From Pampus argenteus (taxonomy: Eukaryota > Chordata > Actinopteri > Scombriformes > Stromateidae), in NCBI GenBank assembly GCA_036937835.1, contig CM072877.1, forward strand, positions 5,126,001 to 5,190,000: a stretch of 64,000 nucleotides of DNA. The letters are read 5' to 3'. The notes beneath the pieces were generated by a model, which was not told where the DNA came from, did not search any database, and worked only from the letters and a program-made list of their open reading frames with translations. The translations under genes and the position numbers were made by a program. Each line of letters starts with the position of its first letter. The stretch's first letter is position 1. Shown piece by piece: positions 1-12,919 of this stretch.

Positions 1-66
1 CACTGGCACAACAGATCAATACAGAGACAACACTACGGGACACTGTACGAAATATTAATGGAAACA

Positions 67-498
<432 letters not shown>

Positions 499-1031
499 AG
501 AAGACAGAAAGGTGCAGATCGAGAAGTATTAATAGACAGAACAGAAGAAAGACAGCAAGAGAAAAGGCATGGACACAGTATGAGACAGACAGGCAGAGAG
601 ACAGACAGGTATAGATGTTGACCTCTGCAGCGTCTCCTCATGTACTTGTCTCTCTCCTCACAGATCTGCAGCCGAACGGGACACAATCTTATGATTTGCC
701 CTTTCCATCCAGGCTCCATAACTCACCACCACGCTTGCTGCTCGCTGTCAACACGACAAGACCTTAGCCGGTTTCAGGGTGAAATACAGCCGCCTGGACC
801 GTCCCTGCGGCCCGCTCCAAAACAACGTTAGCCTGGAAAAATGGCAGGAGGAGGCGCAGGGTTAATAGAGCGATCCTCCTCTTTTAATTGAAAAAGTTAA
901 ACGAGACGACGGGGCGAGGATGTTATTACAGCAAATGAGGCGAGAGCGGAGAGATGAATGGCGGCCTCCGAGATTGGGTTAATGAGAACACAGGGGAGCA
1001 TGTGGGATACTGGACATGAGGGTCAGACGTG

Positions 1032-1033
<2 letters not shown>
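499..1033. other. Unassigned sequence with a CpG-containing, CNE-like block
   Basis: No gene recognised. 840-1000 is balanced in composition, purine-rich and contains homeodomain-type TTAAT/TTAATTG motifs (for example TTTTAATTGAAAAAG). It could be conserved regulatory DNA, which only alignment would show. Confidence 0.3.

Positions 1034-1062
<29 letters not shown>
1034..1062. repeat. (TG)n microsatellite
   Basis: Uninterrupted TG dinucleotide run. Confidence 0.95.
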
Positions 1063-1734
1063 CAGTGCTCCGATGCTAAAAGCTACTGATTCGGTCAGTG
1101 ACAATGATGACTTAGTGTAAAGTTCCAGTTCAGTTTGAAGATTTGATGTCGGGAAACTCATTTGTTGATTTACTCATAACGCCTCTAAACAAGCGGTCAA
1201 ATTCAAGGGCAAAAAATAAAAAATCCCTTCACATTCAATCTAAACACCTGGAGGACACAAGTCTATAATTAGTAGAGTAATCAGGATACCCGTCCCAACA
1301 GGGACACTCAGGGACACACAAGTTTGTGTGACGGCATATCAAGGCTACCGTACACAGACAGGTGAGAAGCATCTTCTTTTGTGGTCTAGTAGCTGTCACA
1401 GTGGACAAGGACTGTCGAGACAAAAAAAAAAAAAAGCTTCTGAAGAAAATAAAGTCTTTGATTCACATAATTATATAGAAATAAAAAGTGAAACGATCGA
1501 TATTCATTAAAGGAACTAATAAGTCAGTTGAGAGCATTTATATAAGGGAACAAATAAACTAATTTGAGGGAACAATTCAGGGTTTTTTTTTTCCATTGTA
1601 CAATTTGCCGGCAAAAATCTGATTCCATAAATCAGAGGTAGCACAGTATTAAATTAGTTCCGCAGAAATGTGTAAAAAAGTCCCTGTTATTTATCAGAGT
1701 GAGAATTGTTGAGCAACCGCTGATTGTAAAAACA

Positions 1735-2055
1735 GATTTAATCACCTCATCGCCACAAAATGAGCCAAATCAAGCGCCCCCTTTTTCTGTTTAATATCTG
1801 AAAGTGATCCAACTCCCCCGTTTAGGCCCTGTCAGCTCTCATAGTACCCCTCCTCCCCTTTACATGCCATCATTTATTAATGGTAAGAGGTCTGCATAAA
1901 GCATTAGCTGTGTTTGTGATAAACCATTAGTGATGTATTTCATTCCTCAGTAGGAAACAGAAGAGCATTGGGGGCCGTTAATATCCGTTAATGTTAAGAG
2001 GCGGCGGAAGGGGAAGAGGTTCCTCCCTCTGAGGTGATTAGACCTGTCCATTTAG
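1735..2055. promoter_or_regulatory. Candidate conserved non-coding element
   Basis: A low-repeat block with clustered homeodomain-like sites (ATTTATTAATGG, CATTAGC, CCATTAG, TTAATATCCGTTAATG) between repeat-rich flanks. Conservation is inferred from texture only. Confidence 0.3.
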
Positions 2056-2064
2056 TTAGAGGAT

Positions 2065-2065
<1 letters not shown>

Positions 2066-2098
<33 letters not shown>
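2066..2098. repeat. (CA)n microsatellite
   Basis: Uninterrupted CA run 110 bp left of the perfect inverted repeat. Confidence 0.95.
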
Positions 2099-2100
<2 letters not shown>

Positions 2101-2210
2101 AACACACACACATTTTGTCATCTGCAGCCCAATTTATTTAATTCTTCATGTCGTGGGGAACAGTGTGCATGAAGGCGCTAGAAGAGACATGTTTTTGGTG
2201 AACGGTGACT

Positions 2211-2307
2211 TGAAGGTATCAGTTTGCATCTGATAGATGTGAACGGCGTTAACTCGAGGCGAGAGTTAACGCCGTTCACATCTATCAGATGCAAACTGAT
2301 ACCTTCA
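2211..2307. repeat. Perfect 45-bp inverted repeat with 7-nt loop
   Basis: The left arm 2211-2255 is the exact reverse complement of the right arm 2263-2307, separated by GAGGCGA (2256-2262). No mismatch was found base by base, and pairing stops sharply at both outer ends. The arms contain GTTAAC and have no recognised transposon termini. Confidence 0.95.
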
Positions 2308-2349
2308 GTGCTCGAGCACTGTGTTTTACCTGGCTGAGCTCCACCACGT

Positions 2350-2383
2350 ACACACACACACACACACATACACACACACACAC
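2350..2383. repeat. (CA)n microsatellite
   Basis: CA run with one ATA interruption, about 40 bp right of the inverted repeat. Confidence 0.95.
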
Positions 2384-2999
2384 GAAGAAACGCACACACA
2401 GCAGAGCAGAGAGGTGGAGACGAGGAAGTGAAGCTAACATTTTACTCGAGTTGATGAGAATGATGCTCGTTGCTGTAGGAAGTGCAATTACAACCTTTGT
2501 GAATAAAGAGCCAATGTTTCATTAATACATCTGTTCAACAAGCATGCACATGTAAACGTGGCGATATTTCAATCCACTTTATGTTTTACACAAGCACAGC
2601 ATGCTGGGTAAGGAATTACGAACGAGCTAAAATAAAGCTGTCTGTGCGTAGTCTAACTGTTTAGTTTAGTTTCCCCACGTATCTTCTACCAGAGAGGATG
2701 AATGACTGACTGATGTCTGTGTTCTTCACTTGTTTCTGAACGTTGCTCTAGAAACAATGTTTAGTTCCATTTCAAATATTCATACTCTAATCCAAATATG
2801 AATATTTTAATATATTTTTAAATAAGTAAGTAGTTCATTTTTGGGACTTTGAAGTTCAGTATTCGAAACTGTGAATGTGAAGCAGTTGATTTTAATCTGT
2901 GTGAACTGAGCTAGCTCTTGTGTACAACACTGGTGGCAACATAAATGTGTTCACACATGTAGAGACAAAGTGAACACCCCCATAATATAAATCATTATA

Positions 3000-3097
3000 T
3001 TTCACGATGGAGACTTGGTTTGAAGTTAAGGTGAGAGTTAAGGTTAAGGTAAGTCTCCAGGAGTTGTAATGTGAATCAGTGTAATGTAGATGATGGA

Positions 3098-3137
<40 letters not shown>
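3000..3137. repeat. (GT)n microsatellite with repeat-derived flank
   Basis: GGAGACTTGG...AAGGTGAGAGTTAAGG...GTCTCCAGGAG...GATGGAAA followed by (GT)n at 3102-3137. The flank resembles that of the 57.5-kb (GT)n. Confidence 0.8.
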
Positions 3138-3138
<1 letters not shown>

Positions 3139-4316
3139 TCTGGGGTTTTAGCAGACAGGATCAGATATAAATTAGTAATGATGAGCGTTCAGCTGGTGTG
3201 ACTCCGTTTGTCACTACAAGTGTTCATCTTCACAGCACAGTCACATTTAAAATGTCTTCAACACACCAGAGAGAAATGTGACTCCACTCAGTGTCTCACG
3301 CAGATTCACCTGTTTTTTGTTATTGTTTTTTGTTTTTTTTTTTGTTTTTATAAATATATATTTCTTTATTCATAATTTTAACAGGCACTTGTATACATAT
3401 CAGATACGGTTTTACTCTAATTAAGCAACAAATCATCTTTTTTTCTTTTTGAAATAACATAAATAACAAACCAATAGCTACATTTACAGTATATATTTCC
3501 CGATATACATGCCGACAGTTTGCAGTTCATTTGTGTTACTTGGACTCATTTCCTATTCTCCTCCGGACTGGTCTAAAAACAGGAATAAATAACAGCACTT
3601 CTCCTGTAAAACTGCATATATTGAAATAAATAAAGCTAAACGAGAAAAATGTATGCACGCCACACCAAAAATACTCCGAGGACTACTACAGAACAAAATC
3701 AATAAGACGCATAAAATACTCAACCACTGATCTACAGAAAATGAATCATTGTCAATATTTGTTGCAGTAATTGTACTGTTGATTGCATTAGCAACGGCTG
3801 CAGTGATAGTAGTGATCATGGACATACGGTAGTAGTAGTAGCAGTATTAATACGTTTACATTGGTATTAGTACTATAGTCATAGTGGTGCAGTAGTAGTT
3901 TCAGTAGTAATATTAGCATTAGTAGTAGTAATAGTACCTGCAGTGGTTTTTGAAACTTAGTTGTAGTTGTGTGTGCAGTTTTTTTTATTTTTTTTTAGCT
4001 TTTTTCAACTTATGATAATTTTTTTTTTAAATTAGATTCCTGCATGTAAACATTTCAAAGTGAAGCCACAGAATAAAAATCACAAGCAATCAACACAGCT
4101 GAACATCAGCGAGCCTCCGCCCCGAAAGCCCTGCAGCGTCACAGCCTCGGTCGGTGTAATAAGTCAACTGCTAATTACTGAACGAGGGAGATTACAACAT
4201 GAGTGTGTTTCAGCCGCCGCCTGCTTGTCAAACATCCCTTCAGCACAAATCAATAGGTCATCATCTCTACATATTACTACATATCAGAAAGGAGAGGGCG
4301 AGGAATCAAAGGAAGG
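3138..4316. other. AT-rich unassigned sequence with degenerate (GTA)n tract
   Basis: No gene recognised. 3826-3945 is an irregular GTA/TAG trinucleotide tract, probably a decayed microsatellite. Confidence 0.6.
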
Positions 4317-4420
4317 GAGAGGAGAGGAGAGGAGAGGAGAGGAGAGGAGAGGAGAGGAGAGGAGAGGAGAGGAGAGGAGAGGAGAGGAGAGGAGAGGAGA
4401 GGAGAGGAGAGGAGAGGAGG
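4317..4420. repeat. (GGAGA)n pentanucleotide array
   Basis: About 20 nearly perfect GAGAG-type units. The apparent ORFs on both strands are translated repeat. Confidence 0.97.
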
Positions 4421-6999
4421 AAAAAAGAGAAAGAGGTGACAGGAGCTAGAGGAAATGTCACGTGTGAATAAAATTGTGTCTTCATTGAAAAGTTCATTTT
4501 TGATCAATTATTATTATGTTGTAATTATTCATAATTACAACAGAAACACACAAAGATACAGTAGTGCACGTCAAATTCTCAAATTCCTAATGACCCTAAT
4601 TTGATTCTGTAGGAGGGTTATTATCAGTGTAGTCTATAATATAACTAACATGAGTTTAAAAAAAAAGAAGAAACATGATGAGATGTTGACAACAGACAGT
4701 CAGTTGACATCATCAGTGGTTAAACTGGTTACACTGGAAAACTACAAAGCAGCTACAAGAGAGTCCATCAAATGTGCTGCTGAGTTGCAGTCAATGATTA
4801 AACAGTTAAGCCCGAGAGTCGGCTCAGTGACGGGGTGTGTGAGTTAATATTTGGATAGGTATTGATTGTCATTTTTACAGGTCATTTCCTCTAAAGATGA
4901 TTAATATGACTGTTTCCAATCATCCTACAGCCCACAGTCTCTGGTATGTAACCTCCAGGTTAGCCTGGCCCTCAGGAAAGAGACGAAGGCTGATGATCGG
5001 AAGGTCGCTGGTTTGAATCCAGCGGAGAACGTATCACATACAGAGCTTAGTAATATAAATAATAATGTGATGTTTTATCCAGTTGGCAGCATGAATAAAG
5101 TCCACTCGCTTTATTGCTAATTTTGACTTTAAATGCCTCTGATAATGGTGACAATCATCTCTGCAATTATTGGATGTGGTTCAGATATTCGAGCTCCCCA
5201 GAGGATGACCTGTAGATGTCTCTCACCCAACAAATAATCTGCGGGATGGTCTGATCAAAATCTGATACAGCCGTTTGTTCCAGACGGCGTATCGCGTTCG
5301 TCAATTCGGTGATCACGTAACTCGATCTAGTGCACACGTAAAATGTTTGGACAGATATGGATTAAAAATGAGAGAAGACTCCTGCTGACTGTCTCATTTA
5401 CTGTTGGAATATGTATTAGTTTATGACCGTTCAGTCAGTCTGACCAAAGCAACTATGGATTGTGATCAGATTTGGTACATTCCCATCCACTGCTTTAGTT
5501 TGTGTTTGGTGCGAGTTAGCAAATTAGTAAAAAATCTCTAAGGCTATTAAATTATAAATTCAATTGGGTTGACTTTTAAAAACTGTACAGCAGCATATTT
5601 AGAAGTCTTGCTCTGGAATCTCACAAGAGTTTAGTTGTTACAGCTAAATAAGCATTCAGCCATGACTGAAAATCTCTTTCTTACACTCTAACACTAAGTT
5701 ACGCTTCGTGTAGTCCAACACAACGAAACCTTTCCGGATCTCCTCTCTCCAAGTCTCACTCTTGTTTCCACCTTTTTCCTGCAATAACTCGACTCTTACT
5801 CGCGATTTTTCATTTTACAAGACTTCTCACAGAGGGAGACTTGGTTCGACACCACAGCGACTGCAGGTTCCCTACAGATCCTTTCCATCATGTTGTCATG
5901 GATTTTGATGGGATATTGACGGGGTGCAATCGAGTCGGGCGCGTGTATTGTGGTTTGTCCAGGTGGACACATCCCACATGCACAACTCACATCCCCGGTC
6001 GACTTAGATCCTGTAATAAACTCAATATGTTTCTCATGCTGGTTTTGCTTCCTGGCTGCTTGTGGATTTTTAGAGGATATTACAATTAAAATATTACAAT
6101 TTAAAATAGCCTGTTTAATTCAAGCTTTCTGCGCTAATTGAAGGCTGGTGAGAATCATGACTGGTACCGAACACGTTCAAAATACAAGTAGTGCTAGTTA
6201 GCCTGCAAGCTACATTTGAATATGCATGTTTTTATTTAAAAGCCATTAATTCACATGACAATGTGCTTGAAAACTGATCAGAAATGGAATAAAAGTGTGT
6301 GAAAAAAATATGCAGGCTGTGATTCATCTTTTTATGTATTCTGGTCCAACTCAAATTGATTGTATCTTCTATGAACAATAGATTTCTTCTGGGATTCTGG
6401 GTAATGCCTGGTGGAAATGAAACAAATGTAAAAATATGAATTACTGAATCAATTAATCTTCTCTCTGTATGTCTATAATACTTCTGCCACTCTCTATCTC
6501 TCTCTCCCGCTCCTCAATGTCAATCACACTCATTCCCCTTTCATCAAATTTACTTTCATTTTCACCTTCATCATCTCATAATCAACATCCCAGATGACAT
6601 TTTCTGAAATGAACTGAGAGATGTCCAGTCGCTCTGCTTCGTGTCCCTGTTTATTCCATCTGGTGAAACCAGGATGATGGCACGCTGTAAAAAATGAGTC
6701 ACATAGAGTGAATGCCTAGATATTAAGGTAACAGGTGGAGATGGAGACTTTGAGCTCAATACCACATAATAATCAGCACTTCAGTATTCAAATGCTACTC
6801 ATTCAATTTAATATTGATAGTTTTATTATTACATTTTCTGTTATTTCAATGAACCAAAACCAATGACGTGCTCGTCTGTCTGTCTAATACTTTCTGACTT
6901 GCCTGGCCTGTCTGTGGTACTTTGAGCCCAAGCCCAACGGTTCATAGTGAAGACATAAATCATAAAGACACAAATATGTCATTTCAATTTTAAAAACAA
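4421..6999. other. Unassigned intergenic sequence
   Basis: No gene recognised. The only identifiable piece is the tRNA-like fragment near 4.98-5.03 kb. The frames near 5.8-6.1 kb show no domain, and I take them as chance. Confidence 0.5.
4975..5032 (+). repeat. tRNA-derived SINE fragment
   Basis: ATCGGAAGGTCGCTGG followed by GGTTTGAATCC (5010-5020), a near-match to the pol III B box GGTTCGANTCC, in the context usual for fish tRNA-derived SINEs. No acceptor stem or full cloverleaf, so not a tRNA gene. Confidence 0.5.
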
Positions 7000-7170
7000 G
7001 TAGCTCAACAATTTCCTAAAACAGCTGGATACTGTAGATTTGAGCTCAAACGGGAGTATTTGGTGGGGACTGTTTTCTACGGCGGATTAATACGTATTTA
7101 TCTTCTATTGAGTATTTCCAGCAGCAGTTTGGTTTTCTGTGTGTGTGGAATAGACTCAAAGTGAACTACA
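7000..7170 (+). repeat. Dispersed repeat family A, copy 1
   Basis: Shares the ordered blocks AACAGCTGG..ACTGTAG, GGGGACT.TTTTC, GGCGGATTAATA and GTGTGGAAT.GA.TCAAA with 25308-25470 and, inverted, with 51535-51665. Confidence 0.7.
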
Positions 7171-8979
7171 GCGGTAGTGAAAGTCACTTAGTGCAACTGG
7201 ATGTTAAGCAGCACATACAACAGAATTTGAATCCGTTTTGTGCTCGATTTATTTTTTCTTTCTTGTCTTGTTCCATTATATGGAAAAGCAGAGCATTGTA
7301 ATTATATAAACAGAATTCTATGCATTGTTATATGAAGACAAGTCAGACTTGTAGTGTCAGCAGCACAGTCGGTTCTGAGGATAGATGGGTTTATAAGCTT
7401 CTGTACTGCTTGCACTTTACTGACAGTCTCGTCTCGTCTGGTCTGACTGCAGGATGAGATGCAGTGAGGTGATTTGTGAACCTTGTCATATTTTACAGTG
7501 TTCATCTCATGGGGTAAAATCATCCTAACAGATCAGATCAATGGTGGCTCGTATAAGGGCGGGTCAATACTGTTTAGAGACAGACTGATCAGTGAAACTG
7601 GCGGGTTCTGATGTCTGGGAGCCTCAGGTTTAATGAAGGAGACAAGCAGAGACAGACAGAGGCAGGAAGAGGAGGGGGACAAAGGAAAGGAGGAGTTCTG
7701 TCTACAACTCTGTTACTGCTTCTACTACTTTTTCACTCAGCACGAGTATGTTATCTTACTATTTTAGTTTATTCATTTCTAAATATGGACCAAGTGCAAT
7801 ATCGGACATACAGTAAGTGTTGCCATTTGGTGTATTTTAACCACATCAGCTTAGAGTTCAACTCCCACACAGCAGTACATAATGAACGCACTATATGAAC
7901 AAGGTAATTTATACTACTGCTACTACAACTGCTGCCGCTGTAGCTGACAGTATTTCTATTCCCACTTATATTTGACTTTTTATTTATCTACATGAGTAAA
8001 AATGAAATCAAATGGAATTCAATAAAAATAGGAAGTAATGCAGATGGGGCGAAAAAATTAATTTTGTCTACCTAAATATCAAATAATTTTCACACTGTCA
8101 AAAAGAGATATAGTATATGTGCTTTTACGGCTGCTTCTACACCCTGCAACTAAACAGATGATAAAGAGAAACTTACATACATACATCTGTCTAATTTAAT
8201 CTCGTGAATGAAAACTGTTCATTATTTGATTCATTATAATTTATTATTTTTCATATAATATCAGCTTGTAGCAAGTAAAACATATTTTTTGTGGTTGTGT
8301 TTGACACCAAAATCACTTGGCATATTATTTTTTATCCAAAATCATATTACACTAACACTATAACCAAAATGTTTCAGTAGGTACTAGAGTACCAGTCCTG
8401 GTGTCTGTTATCCAAGTTCCACATCAGGAACGACACTACTCTAGAGAACCTGATTGATGGTTCTTTAAAGCACCTTTCGGTTCCAGTTAACACCTAAGTA
8501 ATTAGTAGCTAAAACATCTTAGCTTGACTCTGATGTTTCAAATAAAGTACATGTTTTTACCTCAAGATTCCTAAATGTGATCTACTTCTTCTTCTTCTAC
8601 TACAGCTATTGTTACTATTATTTTCACTGTTAATGAAGTTATGTTCTTTCATTTACTGTTTCCTGATTATTAATGCATATTGTAGTTATGGCTGTGATTG
8701 ATTAAACATAAACTGAATTCGTTTGTGGTGTTTGGCTCAATGGCGGCAGTAAACTTTTAAAGATTGATTTGAGGCCTGGACTGTAACACTCCCTGCAAAT
8801 TATTTTTCCTCCTTTATTTCTCTTTCTGTCCTTGTTACTCTGCCAAATTCCTCTGTAATGAGTGAGTTTTCCCCTGTGTGTGTGTGTGTGTGATTGATGC
8901 TGGATAGCTGTGGTCACGCACCTGCTGAAATTGATTGGCTGGAGCAAGTCCGACAATCAGTGGGCAGTGACCACCACCC
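7171..8979. other. Unassigned intergenic sequence
   Basis: AT-rich with no recognisable gene. A short degenerate CTACTGCTACTACAACTG tract near 7.9 kb and a (GT)n of about 14 nt at 8876-8890. Confidence 0.5.
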
Positions 8980-9240
8980 TATCCTCCCCCCTTGTTTCTT
9001 TCCTCTCACCTCCTTTCTCTTTTCTCCCTCTTCTTCCTCCCTCCCATCATCAAGCCTCTTTCCCTCCTCTCCTTCTTTCATCCCTTCCCGCTCCCTCATC
9101 CTCTCCCCAAGTATCCTCCTCCCCTTTTCGCCTTTACCCCCTTTACTTCTCCACACCTCGTTGGTCAGCCTGGTTGCTTGGCAACAGCTGCTCTCTCTCT
9201 CTCTCTCTTTCTCTCTCCCCCCTTGCTCTCAGCCAGGTAT
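8980..9240. repeat. Polypyrimidine-rich tract
   Basis: About 250 bp that is overwhelmingly C/T on the plus strand, ending with (CT)n. Directly followed by a purine-rich tract, so the two could partly pair. Confidence 0.85.
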
Positions 9241-9249
9241 TGTGGGTGT

Positions 9250-9515
9250 GTGAAAAGGAGAAATAGGAGAGAAAAAAAAAGAAAAGATGAATGATAGAGG
9301 GAAAAAAGGGGAGAGAGAGGATTGGAGAAAGAGAAAAGAGAGAGAGAGGGATGGAAGAGTGGATGAGGTGAGAAGTGGGGTGAGAAAGAATGAGGAGGAT
9401 GTGTAAAGTGATAGAGAGTCAAAAGGAGAGATAAAATGCTATCAGGGAAGGAGAGGTTAGATGAAATGATGGAGGGATGACTGAGGGAGGAGTAGAAGTA
9501 AGAAGGAGATTGAAT
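9250..9515. repeat. Polypurine-rich tract
   Basis: About 265 bp dominated by A/G on the plus strand (GAGAGAGAGG, GGAGAAAGAGAAAAG), following the pyrimidine tract. Confidence 0.85.
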
Positions 9516-10303
9516 ATGTTGTGCAGCAGAGACCTTCTCCTCTCACATACTTCTCCCATTTATCTTTTCTCTGCTCTGAAATAGAAAGAAATGGACCTTT
9601 CAGCCTCTGGACAGACTCAGAGGGTCAAAGAGACACAGTTCAGCTGCTGGAGTCTTTGCTGCTTTCACACAGTTGACATGCGTAACAGGTGTGGGATTTA
9701 CACTCAAAGTTCAATTCATTTGAACTTTGACCCTTGTTTGTTGGCGGAGATCACATGATGTAACCGTAAAGCTTTGGTGTGTCGGAAGCAACGGGAACAC
9801 AAAAGTCCGGTTGGTTTCATGTTGGTATGTGAATATTTTCACCTCGAAAACCGAGCTTTCTGAAAACAGCATCCAACAGTGGATACATCTGAAAATACAT
9901 AATCCACATGTTATTTAGTGAGCTCAGGATGAGGGTCACCAGTAATCAGCACAGGTGTTCACATAAAGATGAATGACAGCAGCAGGAGAGACTTTTTACT
10001 CACATGCAGCAAAAGATTTAGTGTCTCTGTAAATACATTATGATCCTTCCCCATGCACACTGCAGAACCTGATCTGACTCTGTCTGTGCTCTGGTCAGTT
10101 TGGCTTATTCGGCCTTGTTCACACACATACACAAACACACATACACAAACACACACACACCATACATAGCACACACACACACACCACACACATAAAGAGG
10201 GCTCAGTTCATTGCTGTCCGCTGTCTGCACTATGAGTGATGTACAGTCTGTCTGCTGTCCTCCGTCGATACAGTGGACATAACAAAGCACTGCAGCTCAG
10301 TCT

Positions 10304-10307
<4 letters not shown>

Positions 10308-10341
<34 letters not shown>
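10308..10341. repeat. (CA)n microsatellite
   Basis: Uninterrupted CA run; a second interrupted CA-rich tract lies at 10120-10190. Confidence 0.95.
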
Positions 10342-10343
<2 letters not shown>

Positions 10344-11764
10344 CATCTTCAGAGAGGAACAGGTTCAATCTGGAGGTTGGGATGATGAATTATCAAATGT
10401 GGAAACTGGATTCTTCAATGTGACCTTGGACATTCAGCCGAGGCTTCATTTACACACCACTGTCTGTTCTTCACCTTTCTGAGCTCCGCCTCACCTGACA
10501 TCCACATTATAAATAAACTACTGAGTGACTCCTGAAAACAGGCCAGGTAACACTCGGTTACATGCAGATCTGTGTTACAGAGTTTTGATCAGAGGGCTTT
10601 ATGGCCGTGTTACTTACTTTTTGCAGGTCCGTTTTATTGAATAACAGCAGTAATTTTACAGCAATTATATAGTTTTAATATTGTGTTAATTAAGATTTTA
10701 ATTGTTTTTTTGTTTTTTTTTACAGAGTCGCAGAATCAGGCTAGAAATCCCTCTCTGGTTGAAAATGTGTATTCTGTTTCACCTCACGGCTACGTTTACA
10801 TGAGCACAGTAGTGGGATTAAGGCCAATACTGCTATTAAGACGTTGGTGCTAATATCCCATTTACATAATTGCGAAGGTGACAACTCCCTTTAATAATCC
10901 TGTTTACGTGTCTCATATAGTTAGTTCATTATCTAGAGAAAGCTGTCTACTTCCTGTTGTTCTATTACTTGTAAGTCTTTTAATTTATGGCTGATCATAT
11001 CTACCCTCATGTTGCATTACGATAGAAAAAACGTTGTGTTTGGCTTCACTGACGTTTTGTTTAGTTCATTTTTTAAATGTTACATTTGCAAATTACAAAT
11101 TCTAAGCACAAATCTATTGTCCATCTCAAACAATACATTTCTTCTATATCTGAATGTACAAAAAAACAAAACAAAAAAAATCTATTAAAACATAACTAAC
11201 ATAACTGTATGCATCACAAGATATTCACGTAATTATTTTCAATTATTTTTCTGTGTTACTCTTTAAATGTTATTGTTAATTGCTATATTTGTTCAGTTAT
11301 TTATGTGTCATAACTTTATTCGCCAGGAGACCTCAGATGCATTTTTATTTTATTATTATTATTGTGATGCAGTGCTGTCTTCTCTTCTTGTAGTTTGATT
11401 GAAAAGCCCGCTTGCTGCTTATCATACTAGTAGTTTGATTATTTGCATATTTGTTACAATATGAACTAAGGTGCATTATTACATAATCTTGTGAAGGAGT
11501 CTCTGTATCTCACAAAACATTACATATTCATGACTAAATGAGCAACAACTGAAGACGTGAATCAGTAAAATGATTTACGATACATTTTATGATAAAATGT
11601 CATAAAGTAGTCAGTATGGGTTATATACTGTAAGCGAAAAGGAAAAAGGAAGTAAAATTAGAAGGAAAGAAAACTGAACAAAGAGAATATTTGTTGTTCT
11701 TTTTACATTTTACCCCAACATGGCAGGTTCAGAAACTCTACCCTGATCTTGTTATGAGTGTTTG

Positions 11765-11769
<5 letters not shown>

Positions 11770-11807
<38 letters not shown>

Positions 11808-11828
11808 ATGCATGCGCGCGTGTGTGTA
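11770..11828. repeat. (GT)n with CATGCATGCGCGCG segment
   Basis: A (GT)n run passes into CATGCATGCGCGCGTGTGTG, an alternating purine-pyrimidine stretch of a kind favouring Z-DNA. Confidence 0.9.
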
Positions 11829-11844
11829 CAGTACACAGAGTGCA

Positions 11845-11975
11845 GCAATTTCACGCTTCTCTGGCTCAGACGGCGGCTGCAGCCTCTGATCGCCCACCCT
11901 CCTCCCTACTCTAATGACTATTGATTATTAATTGGCTCCTTCATGAGATGTGAGCTCCTCTGATTGGTTTCATAT
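11845..11975. promoter_or_regulatory. Candidate conserved non-coding element
   Basis: Contains TCTAATGACTATTGATTATT next to AATTGG and CTGATTGG. Repeat-free and balanced in composition. Inferred from texture only. Confidence 0.3.
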
Positions 11976-12919
11976 CACAGAGTTCATACGAAAATCTGAT
12001 CAACCTGATTCATGAGTTCATTCTGCTTTGTATTGAAGTGCTCGCTGGACTGCTGCAGCCGCTCAAGAACAAAGGACAACCGCAGATTCCACGCAAAGTT
12101 CCTTAAAGTGAACACTTTGTTCCATGATTTTTGGTTTTCGTCGATTATGTTATGACAATCATTCATATGATCAAGTCATATTCATCACTAGTAGTGTTAG
12201 AGTCACTAACCGGCAGAGTCGAATGACGGCTGTCCAGAGTGCTGATTCTGGAGCTGTGGGACGACTTCATGGATGGTTATTATTTGAGACTATTTGTATA
12301 ACTGAGCCGTATTAAAAAATGTAACCCATCAATTTACGGAACTGTGAATTTGGTTGTTTCTACTAAAATGACTAAAAATGTCAGATTTTTACCATCCATC
12401 CATCCAATCATTTCTGGATTTCGTTCCATATCTTTCCTTTTGCACTTCACCCTCTGCTTGTTATGAACAGCTGCTGCCCAGGTGTCCCCTAAGCAAGGAA
12501 CCGAGCTCACAGCTGTTTACAATAAAATGTACGATTCTCAGAAAAAAAAAAAGAAGACCCAGCTTTCTAAATCTGTCTCCTCCCTCTGCCCCAAATATGA
12601 CTGCTCTTACTTTCTGAAGCTGCAGCGTAACCGTAAAAACACAGGAAAAGAGAGCTGAGGAAAAGAGAACACATTAAATCTAATGCTATGGAGCAGATGG
12701 AGGTGATAAAACACTGTGAAACAGCTCAGTAAGATGCTGTGACACTATCATCTGCATCTCTGAGCAAGTAGTGCTACCCCAAATCATTACAGTCAATTAA
12801 AACCACCCTATAAGGCATTTAGTTTTAGTTGTATCCTTTACAGGAAATAATACAATATCTCTAACTCTTGTCCTGTCTCTAGATCTGCACATCGTATTTT
12901 GTGTTTGTGATGAAGAAGT

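Larger units (their letters stand above)
9516..12890. other. Unassigned intergenic sequence with microsatellites
   Basis: No gene recognised. Holds CA-rich tracts at 10120-10190 and 10308-10341 and the Z-DNA-prone GT/GC run near 11.8 kb. The rest is AT-rich. Confidence 0.5.

Noticed and set aside
4060..4507. Overlapping ORFs on both strands across 4.06-4.5 kb
   Set aside because: Open only because the GGAGA array lacks stops; pure repeat translation.
5010..5020. Possible tRNA gene
   Set aside because: The B box is near consensus but no acceptor or anticodon arms can be folded around it; more likely SINE debris.
5841..6141. ORFs of 63-82 codons near 5.8-6.1 kb as a possible small gene
   Set aside because: No recognisable motif, splice context or composition shift.
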